From positions 16,598,001 through 16,662,000 of the forward strand of contig NC_046676.1 in the NCBI RefSeq assembly GCF_003369915.1: DNA of 64,000 nucleotides, written 5' to 3'. How positions within the stretch are numbered: the first letter of the stretch is position 1; every line of letters starts with the position of its first letter. Under the pieces are notes generated by a model that ran no database searches, had not been told where the DNA came from, and saw only the letters and a program-made list of their open reading frames with translations. Both the position numbers and the translations under genes were made by a program. Below, one piece after another: positions 63,475-64,000 of the stretch. Source of the DNA: Drosophila miranda. Lineage: Eukaryota > Arthropoda > Insecta > Diptera > Drosophilidae.

Positions 63475-64000
63475 TTTCCACCGCAGCAGCTGCTGCCGCA
63501 GTTCTGTAGCCATTTTTCTGTTTCCGTCACATGCTGCGGCTTCTTTGAGGCAGGGAAGTGCTCTGCCGCCCCAATTATGCAATTTTCGCCAGTGCAGCAG
63601 AGCCAGGGACAGAACCAGTGAGCCAAATCTGAGATTAGTATGCAGTTTTGTTCAGCTTTCGATGTCCAGATGCATTTTTAATTTCATCAAAAACGACTTC
63701 CGCCACCAATAACCACCAAGCCTTGTCAGCTTCCTAATTGGACATTTGCAATTAACTTCAGTGGCAGTAACAGTGTCTGGACCTCTTTTCTTGTTGCCAA
63801 TTTCCTCTTTTAGCTCATTTTTCACTCTGCATTTGGCATTTTTACCTCTCATCCTTCAGTACTTTTCCCCGGCGAGCTCTCTTGTTTCCTTTGATATTTA
63901 TGTTTCGCTCGTTAATTTCCGGCGGAGTCTTATTTATTGACCTGAATGCGGCGGAAAAGTTCTTATTTGGTCTGCGATCGAAGTATCTGCGTAGTCATAA
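63475..64000. repeat. Flank repeat, right copy (cut by window end)
   Basis: See 58644-59169. It still matches at the last base, so its true end lies outside the window. Confidence 0.93.

Overview
The window is insect nuclear DNA, almost certainly from a Drosophila species. It has short GT-AG introns, AT-rich spacers, a gene set matching a known Drosophila neighbourhood (Corin, Rpe, boca, Vps13, scra/anillin, FLVCR), and non-LTR, hAT and DINE-1/INE-1-like mobile DNA. I suspect the obscura group, and Muller element C because the D. melanogaster orthologues sit on 2R as I recall, but the sequence alone does not prove either.

Layout. Positions 1-3350 (+) hold the 3' part of Corin, a membrane serine protease, followed by 3.5 kb of AT-rich gene-free DNA. 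Rpe (ribulose-5-phosphate 3-epimerase, 6895-7698) and boca (ER chaperone of the Mesd family, 8313-8910) are on the minus strand. Vps13 (9589-23575, +), a bridge-like lipid transporter, starts head-to-head with boca; I resolved 27 coding exons. A SKAP-like PH-domain gene (23931-27568, -) converges on it.

The centre is a young partial tandem duplication. Unit A (27782-33718) and unit B (33721-about 40960) are nearly identical. Each holds upstream non-coding DNA, a C18orf21/RMP24-like zinc-ribbon gene (-) and the 5' part of scra (+). Only unit B continues into a complete scra (39110-43674, 1266 aa). In unit A, scra is cut after anillin residue 540 and reads 15 new codons into the duplicated upstream DNA, giving an open 555-aa product without the anillin-homology and PH domains. 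The unit A RMP24-like copy is broken by a 20-bp deletion and a nonsense codon. Unit B carries a 1074-bp hAT element with a perfect 8-bp target duplication whose empty site survives in unit A. Each unit therefore keeps different working parts: A the neighbourhood of the PH gene, B the intact RMP24-like and scra genes.

A nine-exon FLVCR-family heme/choline transporter gene (45416-52975, -) follows, with a 4.3-kb intron that holds a possible alternative last exon. Positions 52976-58643 have no recognisable gene. The right end (58644-64000) is a repeat complex: 39-bp minisatellite arrays, two DINE-1-like elements in inverted orientation, a dead jockey-clade reverse transcriptase fragment between them, and a 526-bp flank that recurs at an exact 4831-bp offset. 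That offset suggests a second tandem duplication running out of the window.
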